From: an archaeon
GTDB taxonomy: Archaea; Thermoproteota; Nitrososphaeria; Conexivisphaerales; UBA164
Assembly (NCBI GenBank): GCA_021792955.1
Contig: JAJYTP010000002.1
Location: 3,015 to 67,014, forward strand
Length of the DNA stretch: 64,000 nt
Direction of reading: 5' to 3'
Under the pieces are notes generated by a model. The model had not been told where the DNA came from. It saw only the letters and a program-made list of their open reading frames with translations, and ran no database searches. Shown here piece by piece: positions 44,724 to 53,720 of the stretch; positions within the stretch are counted from its first letter, which is position 1, and each line of letters begins with the position of its first letter. Made by a program: the position numbers and the translations under genes.

Positions 44724-44748
44724 GAACAGCGCAAATTTTTGAACTATT

Positions 44749-44823
44749 ATGATGGCCTTGCAATTTGAAGTAGCCAATAAGGTTTTGGCATACATTGCCA
44801 GCCTTTTTATAGTTGGTAATTGA
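44749..44823 (+). CDS. Possible 24-residue leader peptide upstream of endA
   Basis: Starts ATGATG and encodes a hydrophobic peptide beginning MMALQFEVANKVLAYIASL; the TGA ends 1 nt before the TTG proposed for endA. A TATA-like box has leaderless spacing. It could be translated and coupled to endA, or be chance. Confidence 0.25.
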   Translation: MMALQFEVANKVLAYIASLFIVGN

Positions 44824-44824
44824 T

Positions 44825-45355
44825 TTGTCAAGAAAGAACGACCACTTGGCCTTGGCCCAGTATCACCAGGATAGGATCGCGGTAGAGTTGAAAGGAAATG
44901 AAGCGCTGTTGAACAGAGGCTATGGCAGGGTGGAAGGAAAGAGGATAGTTTTAAGGACCTATGAAGCCCTGTACCTCCTTGAGAAGGAGGAAATCGAAGT
45001 TCGTGATGGAAAGAAAAAGCTAGGATATGCCGATCTTGTAAGGGATCTGAGGTTTCAAAGGGATGGCCTTTCAAAGTATCTGATATATAAGGACCTTCGG
45101 GACAAGGGATATGTAGTAAAGGAAGGACTGGATAGGGAGCTTTCCCTTAAGGCATATGAAAAGGGGGAATACGAGGGTAAACCATCTAAATACCTTATAG
45201 CGATAATGAACGAAGGAGAAAGGATAAGGGCTAAATCACTGGAAGGCGTTGTGAATGAAGCGATAAGGCAGTCAAAGGTGCCCATCATAGCCGTTGTGGA
45301 TAGAAGAGGAGAGATAATTTACTATCGTGGCTTCTTGGTGGCCAATCACAATTGA
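44825..45355 (+). CDS. endA: tRNA-splicing endonuclease EndA-like protein lacking the expected catalytic His
   Basis: About 176 residues. The N-terminal domain (AVELKGNEALLNRGYGR) and the C-terminal nuclease domain (LIYKDLRDKGYVVKEG to IIAVVDRRGEIIYYRG) match archaeal EndA of the homotetramer size class. In the triad, Tyr is present in KAYEKG and Lys in SKVPIIAVVD, but the position usually occupied by His (K-E-H-x-x-Y-L) reads GKPSKYL. It may therefore be a structural subunit or an altered enzyme. The start is TTG 44825 or 44813. Confidence 0.82.
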   Translation: MSRKNDHLALAQYHQDRIAVELKGNEALLNRGYGRVEGKRIVLRTYEALYLLEKEEIEVRDGKKKLGYADLVRDLRFQRDGLSKYLIYKDLRDKGYVVKEGLDRELSLKAYEKGEYEGKPSKYLIAIMNEGERIRAKSLEGVVNEAIRQSKVPIIAVVDRRGEIIYYRGFLVANHN

Positions 45356-45414
45356 GCATAGCCCCCCTAACGCTTATAGGGCTGGTTAGCAGCATATTAA
45401 AGGCGATAATCTAG

Positions 45415-46566
45415 TTGAGCTGGGTAGAGAAGTACAGGCCTCTCACTTTAGATAGGCTGATAGGCAATGAAGATAAACGCAGTGAATTAAAGGGATGGCT
45501 GAAGGGTTGGCATGTAGGAAGGAAGCCGGTTCTCCTCATAGGTCCTGCCGGTACGGGAAAGACTACAGCTGCACGTGCTCTGGCGGCCGACGCCGGCTAC
45601 AGAGTAGTGGAACTAAATGCGAGCGACACCAGGACATCAGTGGAGCTGGACCGTAGGCTAAGCAGCATAACTCCGGTGGATCTGGAGGGTAAGAGGATAC
45701 TGTTATTTCTTGATGAAGTGGATGGGCTCTTTACAAGGGGGGATTATGGAGGGGCCGAATTCATAATAAGCATAATAGATAAGATGGAAGTGCCCCTGAT
45801 ACTCGCTGCTAACGATGGAAGCCCTGAATTTATGAAAAAATTGAGGGGTAAGTGTCTGGTCCTTAACTTCTATCGTGTCCCTCTGAGGGAGCTTGAGTTG
45901 CTCCTAAAGTATATAATCAAGGTGGAGGGGATAGATGTTCCATTCAGGAAGCTTAAGGATATAGTCAAAGCCTCTGGGGGAGACGTAAGGTTCGCCATAA
46001 ATTCACTGCAATCTTCAAGCGGGATGGAGGCCGGAACCGGCGAAAAGGACGCAAGTTCAGGTGGTATGGTGGACGCGATAAGCGGCGCCATGGCCGCATC
46101 GGATATCGATGAAGCGATTGGAGCTCTGTCAAAGTGGTCGGCGTCACCCGACGATAAGCTACGGGCCGTATATGCTACGTTGATTGGCTCGGCAGCCTCC
46201 GACCTAAGGACGCGGTTGGCAATCCTATCAGATGCCGATCTCCTACTGGGAAATATAAAGGCCGTACAGGAGTGGAGGCTTTACCGTTATTTTTATGCGA
46301 TACTATCCAGGTCCCTGATGGGGCTGAACGCGCAGGTCAACGAATATTCGATACCATTTACAATGTTGAGGGAACTATGGAAGAGGAAACACTCGGTGGC
46401 CCTTGCCCAGAAAATATCCAGAGATATGAAGGTCTCCATCGGGTTCGCCTCGGTCGAAATCGAACCATTATACATCCTTATAGCTGATAAGATGGGCTGG
46501 AGCTCCGATGAAGAGGGGATGTCCAAATATATGGGCGCGGAAATGACCAGGATCAGAAATGGTTAA
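45415..46566 (+). CDS. rfcL: Replication factor C large subunit
   Basis: 383 residues, clamp loader AAA+ protein. VEKYRPLTLDRLIGNE is the RFC box II-like start, Walker A GPAGTGKT at 43-50, Walker B LLFLDEVDGL, and SSITPVDLEGK lies between. The C-terminal collar domain follows from about 230. I see no clear PIP box at the end. It opens the PCNA ring with the small subunit, not in this window. TTG start 45415; alaS follows 15 bp after its stop. Confidence 0.92.
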   Translation: MSWVEKYRPLTLDRLIGNEDKRSELKGWLKGWHVGRKPVLLIGPAGTGKTTAARALAADAGYRVVELNASDTRTSVELDRRLSSITPVDLEGKRILLFLDEVDGLFTRGDYGGAEFIISIIDKMEVPLILAANDGSPEFMKKLRGKCLVLNFYRVPLRELELLLKYIIKVEGIDVPFRKLKDIVKASGGDVRFAINSLQSSSGMEAGTGEKDASSGGMVDAISGAMAASDIDEAIGALSKWSASPDDKLRAVYATLIGSAASDLRTRLAILSDADLLLGNIKAVQEWRLYRYFYAILSRSLMGLNAQVNEYSIPFTMLRELWKRKHSVALAQKISRDMKVSIGFASVEIEPLYILIADKMGWSSDEEGMSKYMGAEMTRIRNG

Positions 46567-46581
46567 AGACGAGCTAGTAAA

Positions 46582-49314
46582 ATGGATGGTATATTGAAAA
46601 AGGATGAACTGAGAGCAGAATTCAGCAGGGAGCGCCCCGAGCTGTACAGGGTGCCCCTTTTCGAGGAGAAGGGGTTCATCAGGAAGGTGTGCAAATCGTG
46701 TGGCAGGTACTTTTGGACCTTGGATGAAGGACGGGAGTACTGTCCCAATCAGCCATGCTCTAGGTACCAGTTTATAGGCAATCCATCAGGTGAGAAGCTT
46801 AACTATGTAGATACATGGAAAAAGATAAGGTCATTCTTTGAAGGGGAAGGGCACACCTATGTAAAGAGGTATCCGGTAGTAGCAAGGTGGAGGCCAGATC
46901 TATATTTCACCGTAGCATCCATAATAGACTTTCAGAGGATCGAAGGTGGGAGGGTTATATTCGAGTTTCCAGCCAATCCTCTGATCGTGCCACAGATAAG
47001 CCTGCGGTTTAACGATGTGATAAACGTGGGCGTGACCGGGCGTCATTACACTTCCTTCTGTATGGTCGGTCAGCATGCGATGAACGATCAGCACGGTTAC
47101 TGGAAGGAGAGGACCATCGATCTCGATTATCATCTTCTGACTTCGGTGTTCGGCATCGCGCCTAAGGATATAGTATTTGTCGAGGACATCTGGGTGGGCT
47201 ATGGCGCCTTCGGATATTCTCTTGAGTTCTTTGTAAAGAACCTGGAGCTTGGTAATGCGGTTTTCACGGAGTTCGAGGGAACTCCATCCTCATACAGAAG
47301 GTTCTCACCTACAATAGTGGATATGGGCGCTGGCCTGGAGAGGTTCGTGTGGCTTTTGAACGGGACCCCCACCAGCTACGATGCGGTTTTCGGAGAGGTT
47401 GAAAAGAAGTTCATTGACCGCAATTCCATTTCTCTGGATGTGGAGGGCGTAAACGAGTTCTTCAAGGAGGCAGGTCAGATAGACCTTTCTGAAGTTACCA
47501 GCCCTCAAACTGTAATGAAGGACCTTCTTCATTCTTTCAACTACAGTGACAAACAGCTTGACTCCTTATACAAGATGCAGGATATGTATGCGTTGCTGGA
47601 TCATACGAGGACGCTCCTTTTCGCGCTTGTGGATGGGGGACTGCCAAGCAACGTTGGTGGTGGCTATAACCTGAGGGTCATACTTAGGCGGTCACTGGAC
47701 ATAATCAGGAGGAATGCATGGAGCATAGATATTTATGAACTGATGGAGTGGCACTCAAGCCACCTTAAGGATATGTATCCCGAACTTGGCGAGTCCATTG
47801 AAGCTGCCAGGGAGGTGATCAAGGTCGAATCGGACAGATATACGGTTACCTCGGAGAGGGCTGGTAAGATAGCTGAAGGGTACAGGCACAAACAGGTGAC
47901 AGTAGACGAGCTGGTGAAATTATATGAGTCTGATGGCATCACACCTGAACTGTTTCAGAGGGCAGGCATAATATCTGAGGTGCCAGCCGAATTCTATGAA
48001 AAGCTGACAGAGCGGCACGGTAATCCGCATCCGGAGGCACAACCGAAACCGATCTTTAACGGTCGGGGGGTCCAAAAGACCGAACTCCTCTTTTATCAGA
48101 ATAAGTACCTGTTTCAATTCAGGGCAAAAGTACTGAAGGTTGATGGACCATATGTTATGCTAGACAGGACCGCCTTCTATGCCAGGTCGGGAGGACAGGA
48201 ACCTGATACCGGCTATATAGAAGGAAAGGCGGTCGTGGACGTAGTGAAGTCGGATGACGTAATAGCCCACAGGGTAGATGACGGTAATTTCAGAGAAGGC
48301 CAGGAAGTGGAATGCTCGGTTAACAGCAAGAGAAGGCTGGCACTGATGAGACACCACTCGGCCACGCATATATTGAACGGAGCCGCAAGGGAGCTGCTTG
48401 GACCGTGGGTATGGCAGAATTCCGCCTTTAAGGATGAACAAAAGGCCCGTTTGGATATAACTCATCACTCGCATTTGACAAAGGAACAGGTCAGGGCTAT
48501 CGAGGATCTGGCAAACTCGGTAGTAATGAACGATCTGGAGATGAGCACCGAGGTAATGCACAGGAACGAGGCTGAATCAAAGTATGGCTTCAAAATTTAT
48601 CAGGGGGGGGTTACCCCTAGCGACAGCCTGCGGATAGTCAGCATCAAGGGGTTTGATACAGAGGCGTGTGGTGGAACGCACTGTGATAGGACAGGCCAGG
48701 TGGGCCCCATAAAGGTGCTCAGGGCCGAGAGGATACAGGATGGTGTAGAGAGGTTGGAATTCGTTGCAGGTGAAGCAGCGCTGGACTATTTCAGGGGTAG
48801 AGAGGACTCGCTTTCAAGGATTGCAACGGAGATCAGAGCGCCTGATGATTATTCGAACGACCTGTCGGTTCCGGTCAAGGAACTGGTTTCAAAGCTGAAG
48901 GTTGAGGAAGAAAAGAGGAAGAGGCTGCTGACGATTTTAGCGGGTTACGTATCAGGTGACGCTGAACGGTCATCCTCTCGGTTCATGGTAATCGATGGGG
49001 AGGGCCTTGATTCTGGTGATCATATATACCTAGGGGACGGACTTACAAGGGATCGCGATCTGGTATACTTGGGCGTATGGAAGCTTAAGCAAGGGTATGG
49101 GTATATCATATTTGCGGGCGGAGAAATGCGCAAGCCCATCGATGCAAAGGCCATCTCCGATGCCCTGATCAAGGAATTCGGTGGGAGGGGGGGCGGAAGA
49201 GGAGGGAGGATGGCGCAGGGCGCCATGGATCATTATGATGGTAAGCGTGCGAGGGAGTTGATTGGGGAATTAATCGGCGACAAAGGTCAGGGCGTACGCA
49301 ATGACAGCCTGTAG
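46582..49314 (+). CDS. alaS: Alanyl-tRNA synthetase, archaeal type
   Basis: 910 residues. An N-terminal zinc-type segment (CKSCGRYFWTLDEGREYC) typical of archaeal AlaRS precedes the class II catalytic core. The editing domain has HHSATHILNGA and CGGTHCDRTG, the HxxxH...CxxxH zinc site. A C-terminal C-Ala domain carries a glycine-rich linker (GGRGGGRGGR) as in other AlaRS. It charges tRNA-Ala and clears Ser/Gly errors. Confidence 0.95.
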   Translation: MDGILKKDELRAEFSRERPELYRVPLFEEKGFIRKVCKSCGRYFWTLDEGREYCPNQPCSRYQFIGNPSGEKLNYVDTWKKIRSFFEGEGHTYVKRYPVVARWRPDLYFTVASIIDFQRIEGGRVIFEFPANPLIVPQISLRFNDVINVGVTGRHYTSFCMVGQHAMNDQHGYWKERTIDLDYHLLTSVFGIAPKDIVFVEDIWVGYGAFGYSLEFFVKNLELGNAVFTEFEGTPSSYRRFSPTIVDMGAGLERFVWLLNGTPTSYDAVFGEVEKKFIDRNSISLDVEGVNEFFKEAGQIDLSEVTSPQTVMKDLLHSFNYSDKQLDSLYKMQDMYALLDHTRTLLFALVDGGLPSNVGGGYNLRVILRRSLDIIRRNAWSIDIYELMEWHSSHLKDMYPELGESIEAAREVIKVESDRYTVTSERAGKIAEGYRHKQVTVDELVKLYESDGITPELFQRAGIISEVPAEFYEKLTERHGNPHPEAQPKPIFNGRGVQKTELLFYQNKYLFQFRAKVLKVDGPYVMLDRTAFYARSGGQEPDTGYIEGKAVVDVVKSDDVIAHRVDDGNFREGQEVECSVNSKRRLALMRHHSATHILNGAARELLGPWVWQNSAFKDEQKARLDITHHSHLTKEQVRAIEDLANSVVMNDLEMSTEVMHRNEAESKYGFKIYQGGVTPSDSLRIVSIKGFDTEACGGTHCDRTGQVGPIKVLRAERIQDGVERLEFVAGEAALDYFRGREDSLSRIATEIRAPDDYSNDLSVPVKELVSKLKVEEEKRKRLLTILAGYVSGDAERSSSRFMVIDGEGLDSGDHIYLGDGLTRDRDLVYLGVWKLKQGYGYIIFAGGEMRKPIDAKAISDALIKEFGGRGGGRGGRMAQGAMDHYDGKRARELIGELIGDKGQGVRNDSL

Positions 49315-49414
49315 ATAGTGGATAGGGCAAAATAGCCCGGTCATCCAGGGCCGATATTATAGCACAAAATTTATAGCCTGTGTCTTGAATGGTAAGATGC
49401 GGTAGCGATCCTAA

Positions 49415-49678
49415 GTGTTGCCAGTTAAAACCGGGAAGAAATTTGAAGTTACTATAGGGCCTCCTAAGTTAACGAAGTTTGAAAGGGCAAGGATACTCGG
49501 TGCGAGGGCGCTCATGCTTTCAAATGGCGCGCCGCCATTTATAGACTACATGTCCAAGTTCAGAAGTTCACTGGATATAGCACAGGAGGAGCTAAAGAGC
49601 AAGGCCCTCCCGATATCCGTAAGGCGGGTACTCCCCTCAGGAATTTATCAGGATATACCTCTTGATTATCTTCTATGA
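49415..49678 (+). CDS. rpoK: RNA polymerase subunit K (RPB6/omega homologue)
   Basis: 87 residues. LTKFERARILGARALMLSNGAPPFI is the RPB6/omega signature (R-A-R-x-L-G-x-R-A-x-Q/L), and the tail IPLDYLL is also typical. In many archaea rpoK sits next to rpoN in the eno-rpsB operon; here it stands alone, 15 kb away. GTG start 49415; its end overlaps the convergent cimA gene by 13 bp. Confidence 0.92.
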   Translation: MLPVKTGKKFEVTIGPPKLTKFERARILGARALMLSNGAPPFIDYMSKFRSSLDIAQEELKSKALPISVRRVLPSGIYQDIPLDYLL

Positions 49679-51267
49679 GAAGAGCTGAGCGCCTCTACGC
49701 CCAGTTTATAGTTATATCCATCGCTCAACGCTCTGGCGCTCGCCTCCAGTATGTTGTCTGAGACGGCCGCCGTAGCCCATCTATCCTTTCCGTCCCCAAA
49801 TTCTATTAAAACGCGTACCGATGATGCCGTACCCCTATCGCCGTCAAATACGCCAACCTTATAATTAAGAAGCTGAACATCCCTTAGCAATGGGAACTTC
49901 CGGAGTACCCCTTTCCTCAGCGCGTTATCAAGCGCGTGGACAGGGCCGACCCCCTTTTCCCGTTCATACAGGACTTCGTTGTCCACTTTCACTATTACTT
50001 CACCTTCAGACTCAACGGTCCTGTTGACGTTCCTGGCAGAAGCCATCCAGTAAAGCATATTGAAGGAGTCCCTGTATACACCTCTGTTTTTCAACAGTAT
50101 GAGCTTGACTGTAGCATCCGCACTTTCAACGGACAGTCCGCCCTTCTCTAGCTCCTTTACCTGCGTAAGCGTGTCCGTTATGAGCCTATCCTCCTTATCG
50201 ACATCCAAGCCTAGGTCTTGCGCGTACTTCAGCACGGCAGCCCTTCCGGCCAGCTCCGATACTACATAGTTTCTAGTATTTCCAATGAGCTCCGGGTCAA
50301 CATGTTCATATGCACGGCTATCCTTGATCATAGCGTCAACATGAACTCCGCCCTTGTGGGAGAACGCATATCTGCCAACATATGGCTGATAAGGGTCCGG
50401 CGTAATGTTAAGCAGGTCATACACATACGATGATAGCGCTCTTAGTTCCTTCAAGGAGCTGGGAGAACGCTCATTCCCTCCTATGGCGCTGATGCCCATT
50501 TTTAGTTCCAGGCTCGGTATTATCTGGATGATGTCTGCATTGCCACACCTTTCACCTAGCCCATTTACGGTGCCTTGGATTTGATTAAACCCCTCGCTGG
50601 CGGCCAGGAGGGAGTTAGCGACCGCTACTCCGGAATCGTTATGAGCATGGATGCCAAGGTCCCCCCCTACGTTCTCCTTGATATCCCGAACAACCTTCAG
50701 CGCATGCTGGGGCAGGGTGCCACCGTTAGTATCGGCTAGCACTATCGTTCTCGCGCCAGCCTCCTTCGCAGTTCTTATTGTTGAAATGGCGTACTCACGG
50801 TTATCCATATATCCATCAAAGAAATGTTCTGCGTCGTAGATGACCTCCATCCCATGCTTTCTGAGATATTCTATGGATTCCGATATGATCGTCAGATTAT
50901 CGTCTGCGGTTATCCTTAGTACCCCCTCTACATGTAACAGCCACGACTTACCGAAAAGAACGGCGTACCTGACGTCGGAATCAACTATGCTCCTTAGGCT
51001 CGGATCTTCAGCAGACCCCTTTTTCTTTGTAGCCCCAAACGCAGCTATCTTCGAATTCTTGAAGCTGTAGTCCTTGATCCTTCTGAAGAATTCCAGGTCC
51101 TTTGGGTTTGAACCGGGCCAGCCGCCTTCGATGAAACTTACGCCTACCCGATCCAGCCTTGTCGCTATTTCGATCTTATCCTGAAGGGAAAAGGCGACGC
51201 CTGTAGTCTGTGCACCGTCCCTGAGCGTAGTATCAAGTATTTCTATTCTTCTGTTTCCCTGCATCAT
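49666..51267 (-). CDS. cimA: (R)-citramalate synthase
   Basis: 533 residues, condensing acetyl-CoA and pyruvate to citramalate, the first step of the threonine-independent isoleucine route. ILDTTLRDGAQTTGVAFS is the DRE-TIM catalytic start, IEGGWPGSNPKDLEFF is diagnostic of the CimA group (rather than LeuA), HAHNDSGVAVANSLLA and VNGLGERCGNADI complete the metallolyase barrel, and the C-terminal regulatory domain is present. ATG 51267 starts 10 bp after the ilvD stop. Confidence 0.9.
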   Translation of the reverse strand: MMQGNRRIEILDTTLRDGAQTTGVAFSLQDKIEIATRLDRVGVSFIEGGWPGSNPKDLEFFRRIKDYSFKNSKIAAFGATKKKGSAEDPSLRSIVDSDVRYAVLFGKSWLLHVEGVLRITADDNLTIISESIEYLRKHGMEVIYDAEHFFDGYMDNREYAISTIRTAKEAGARTIVLADTNGGTLPQHALKVVRDIKENVGGDLGIHAHNDSGVAVANSLLAASEGFNQIQGTVNGLGERCGNADIIQIIPSLELKMGISAIGGNERSPSSLKELRALSSYVYDLLNITPDPYQPYVGRYAFSHKGGVHVDAMIKDSRAYEHVDPELIGNTRNYVVSELAGRAAVLKYAQDLGLDVDKEDRLITDTLTQVKELEKGGLSVESADATVKLILLKNRGVYRDSFNMLYWMASARNVNRTVESEGEVIVKVDNEVLYEREKGVGPVHALDNALRKGVLRKFPLLRDVQLLNYKVGVFDGDRGTASSVRVLIEFGDGKDRWATAAVSDNILEASARALSDGYNYKLGVEALSSSHRR

Positions 51268-51277
51268 CTTACCCTGA

Positions 51278-52930
51278 TCAATCAAGCGGACACCCTTTGC
51301 TAGCGGACCCAACCGATGCGGCATACCTTAGCAGCCATTTTGATTTAGTGTTTGGCTTTCGCCTTTCCCATTTTACGTACCTAAGCCTTAGTTCTTCGAC
51401 GCTTATCATCAGATCAAGCTTCCTTTGCTTCAGGTTTATCCTTATCAGATCGCCATCCTTAACCATGGCTATCGGTCCCCCTATGGCGGCCTCCGGTGTA
51501 ACGTGCGCTATGCAGGGCCCTCTGGTGCCACCGGAAAATCGGCCGTCTGTAATAAGCGCAACATGATGATCTAACCCCATCCCTACGACAGCGCTTGTAG
51601 GGCTGAGCATCTCCCTCATTCCTGGCCCTCCACGGGGACCTTCGTACCTTATGATGATAACGGCACCCTTGGCTATGCGGCCAGCAGTTATTGCTGAATA
51701 AGCCTCCTCCTCAGAGTCAAAAGTCACGGCAGGGCCTTCGAACGAGTACTCAGAGTCCCCCAGCGCCGCTGTCTTGATTACGGCCCCTTCAGGGGCTAGG
51801 CTCCCCCTTAGCACGGCTATACCTCCTTCTGAGTGAACCGGCCTATCCAGCGGCCTTATTACCTCTTCATCAACGATATTACCCATATTGGCTATATCGC
51901 CGATCTTCAGGCCGGATACGCTGTTCTGGGTCAGGTCAAGAAACTTAGCCAGTCTTTTGATTATGGCAGGTACTCCACCAGCCCTATGAAGGTCCTCTAA
52001 CATGTACCTGCCGCCTGGATATATTGGCGCTATATGAGGCACTAACCTCCCTATCCTATCGAAGTCCTCTAGGCTTATCGCTATATTTCCTTCGTTAGCC
52101 GCAGCCAGCAGGTGTATCACCGTATTGGTTGACCCTCCTAGCGCCATATCAACTGTTATAGCATTTTTCATGGCGCTATCTGTGACCAGCTGCCTTATGG
52201 TGGTCCCGCTCCTTATCAGTTCCATGATCGTCCTGCCGGTTCTGTATGCAATATCCCTTCTTTCTTCAGATGTCGCCAATGCCGTTCCAGCGTAAGGAAG
52301 GGAAAGGCCCATGGCCTCAACTATGATGGCCATGCTGTTGGCAGTAAAGAGCCCGCTGCAGGAGCCCGCCGCAGGGCACGCCACCCTTTCAATCCTCTGC
52401 AGCTGGAGCTCATTTATCTTTCCAGCCTTGTACTGGCCGACAGCTTCAAATACATCGATCAGGCCAATGGATTTATCATCTAGCCTTCCGGCGGCCATAG
52501 GCCCGCCAGTCAGCATGACAGTAGGTACGTTGACCCTGATCGCACCCATTAACATACCAGGTGTTATCTTATCACAGTTGCTAATGGTTATAAGCGCGTC
52601 GAATTGGTGGGCATTTACCATAGTTTCAACGGAATCCGCTATGAGCTCCCGTGAAGGAAGAGAATATTTCATGCCTTCATGGCCCATGGCTATACCATCG
52701 TCGACTGCTATTGTATTGAACTCAAAGGGGATCCCACCGGCTTCCCTGACGCCTCTTTTTACGTGTTCCACCAGTTCCCGAAGGTGGATATGGCCAGGAA
52801 CTATCTCTGTAAAGCTGTTTGCAATACCTATGAAGGGCTTATTGAAATCCTCATCCTTTAGCCCATCGGCTCGTAGTAGAGATCTATGGGGCGCCCTGTC
52901 CACACCCTCTTTAACGTTAACGCTTGGCAT
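51278..52930 (-). CDS. ilvD: Dihydroxy-acid dehydratase
   Basis: 550 residues, an Fe-S dehydratase of valine, leucine and isoleucine synthesis. [11 protein letters not shown] and [16 protein letters not shown] hold two cluster cysteines. In the first region VPGHIHL replaces the Cys-N-x-H-L seen in the [2Fe-2S] class, as in Escherichia coli Ilv[20 protein letters not shown] and GRFSGGTRG are substrate/Mg motifs. Co-transcribed with cimA from a leaderless promoter. Confidence 0.94.
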   Translation of the reverse strand: MPSVNVKEGVDRAPHRSLLRADGLKDEDFNKPFIGIANSFTEIVPGHIHLRELVEHVKRGVREAGGIPFEFNTIAVDDGIAMGHEGMKYSLPSRELIADSVETMVNAHQFDALITISNCDKITPGMLMGAIRVNVPTVMLTGGPMAAGRLDDKSIGLIDVFEAVGQYKAGKINELQLQRIERVACPAAGSCSGLFTANSMAIIVEAMGLSLPYAGTALATSEERRDIAYRTGRTIMELIRSGTTIRQLVTDSAMKNAITVDMALGGSTNTVIHLLAAANEGNIAISLEDFDRIGRLVPHIAPIYPGGRYMLEDLHRAGGVPAIIKRLAKFLDLTQNSVSGLKIGDIANMGNIVDEEVIRPLDRPVHSEGGIAVLRGSLAPEGAVIKTAALGDSEYSFEGPAVTFDSEEEAYSAITAGRIAKGAVIIIRYEGPRGGPGMREMLSPTSAVVGMGLDHHVALITDGRFSGGTRGPCIAHVTPEAAIGGPIAMVKDGDLIRINLKQRKLDLMISVEELRLRYVKWERRKPNTKSKWLLRYAASVGSASKGCPLD

Positions 52931-52950
52931 GTTTCAACTGGCGGCATATT

Positions 52951-52960
52951 GTATAAAAAG
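52951..52960 (-). promoter_or_regulatory. TATA box for ilvD-cimA
   Basis: Minus-strand CTTTTTATAC centred about 25 nt upstream of ATG 52930. Confidence 0.6.
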
Positions 52961-53016
52961 GTTTTTGTGTTTTGGCGGTGACGGCAGGCTTGATCTGGCA
53001 TTGAGAGAAAACATAT

Positions 53017-53080
53017 GCTGCCCGTAAAGGACGGGCCATAGGGGGGTCTAACATAAAGGGCTTATTGATCAGCGGGCAGC
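53017..53080. other. Inverted repeat / possible structured RNA in ilvD-KH gap
   Basis: Perfect 8-bp arms GCTGCCCG (53017-53024) and CGGGCAGC (53073-53080), with a competing smaller hairpin CCCG/CGGG (53021-53035) inside. The segment is upstream of both divergent genes and not explained by either promoter. It might be a small RNA or nothing. Confidence 0.25.
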
Positions 53081-53165
53081 TACAATAACTTAACCCACAG
53101 GTAGAAGTTGGCTAGTTTCATGTATGCCAAAAAAACTTTAAATGCTCACCCATTGATGTCCAGCT

Positions 53166-53720
53166 ATGCACTTTGAAAGGGGCATCAAGGTGCCCGCCGA
53201 AAGGCTTCCGATACTTATAGGTCGGAAGGGCGCCATAAAATCCAAGATCGAGAGGGAGTTTGGAGTGAAGGTGTCTGTGGACAGTAGGACCTGTGATGTA
53301 CTGGTAACTACTGACGACCAGCAGGCCGACCTGTACCTCGCGACGCAATTTATAGAAGCGATTGGGAAGGGTTTTTCCCCGCAGCGATCTGCAAAGTTGA
53401 AAGAGGAAGGGTATGCCCTGGGAACACTTGAATTAAGAAAGTATGTGAATACAAAGGATGGGCTGTCCAGAATCAAGGGCAGGCTAATAGGTTCCAACGG
53501 AATAGTTAGGAAGAACCTTGAGGAGTTGACCGGTACTGAAATATCCATCTACGGGCATTATGCGGCTGTCATAGGTGATGTGCAGGGGCTGAAGCTAGCC
53601 CTGAACGCACTTGAAGAGCTGGCCAGCGGTAAGAAACACGGTGGAGTTTACTCCAGGCTTCAGAAGGTTAGGAGCATAAATAAAAGGAAGGGATTGGAAC
53701 TCTGGGAGGAGCAGTCTTGA
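53166..53720 (+). CDS. KH-domain RNA-binding protein (Dim2/Krr1-like)
   Basis: 184 residues with two KH units: RLPILIGRKGAIKSKIEREFGV (GRKG loop) and RIKGRLIGSNGIVRKNLEELTG (GSNG loop). This matches archaeal Dim2/PNO1 homologues, which act at the 3' end of 16S rRNA during small subunit maturation. The ATG follows a CTTTAAAT box by about 28 nt. The stop overlaps the top6B start. Confidence 0.88.
   Translation: MHFERGIKVPAERLPILIGRKGAIKSKIEREFGVKVSVDSRTCDVLVTTDDQQADLYLATQFIEAIGKGFSPQRSAKLKEEGYALGTLELRKYVNTKDGLSRIKGRLIGSNGIVRKNLEELTGTEISIYGHYAAVIGDVQGLKLALNALEELASGKKHGGVYSRLQKVRSINKRKGLELWEEQS

Noticed and set aside
52311..53027. 238-codon plus-strand frame opposite ilvD
   Set aside because: Antisense to a gene with all IlvD motifs.
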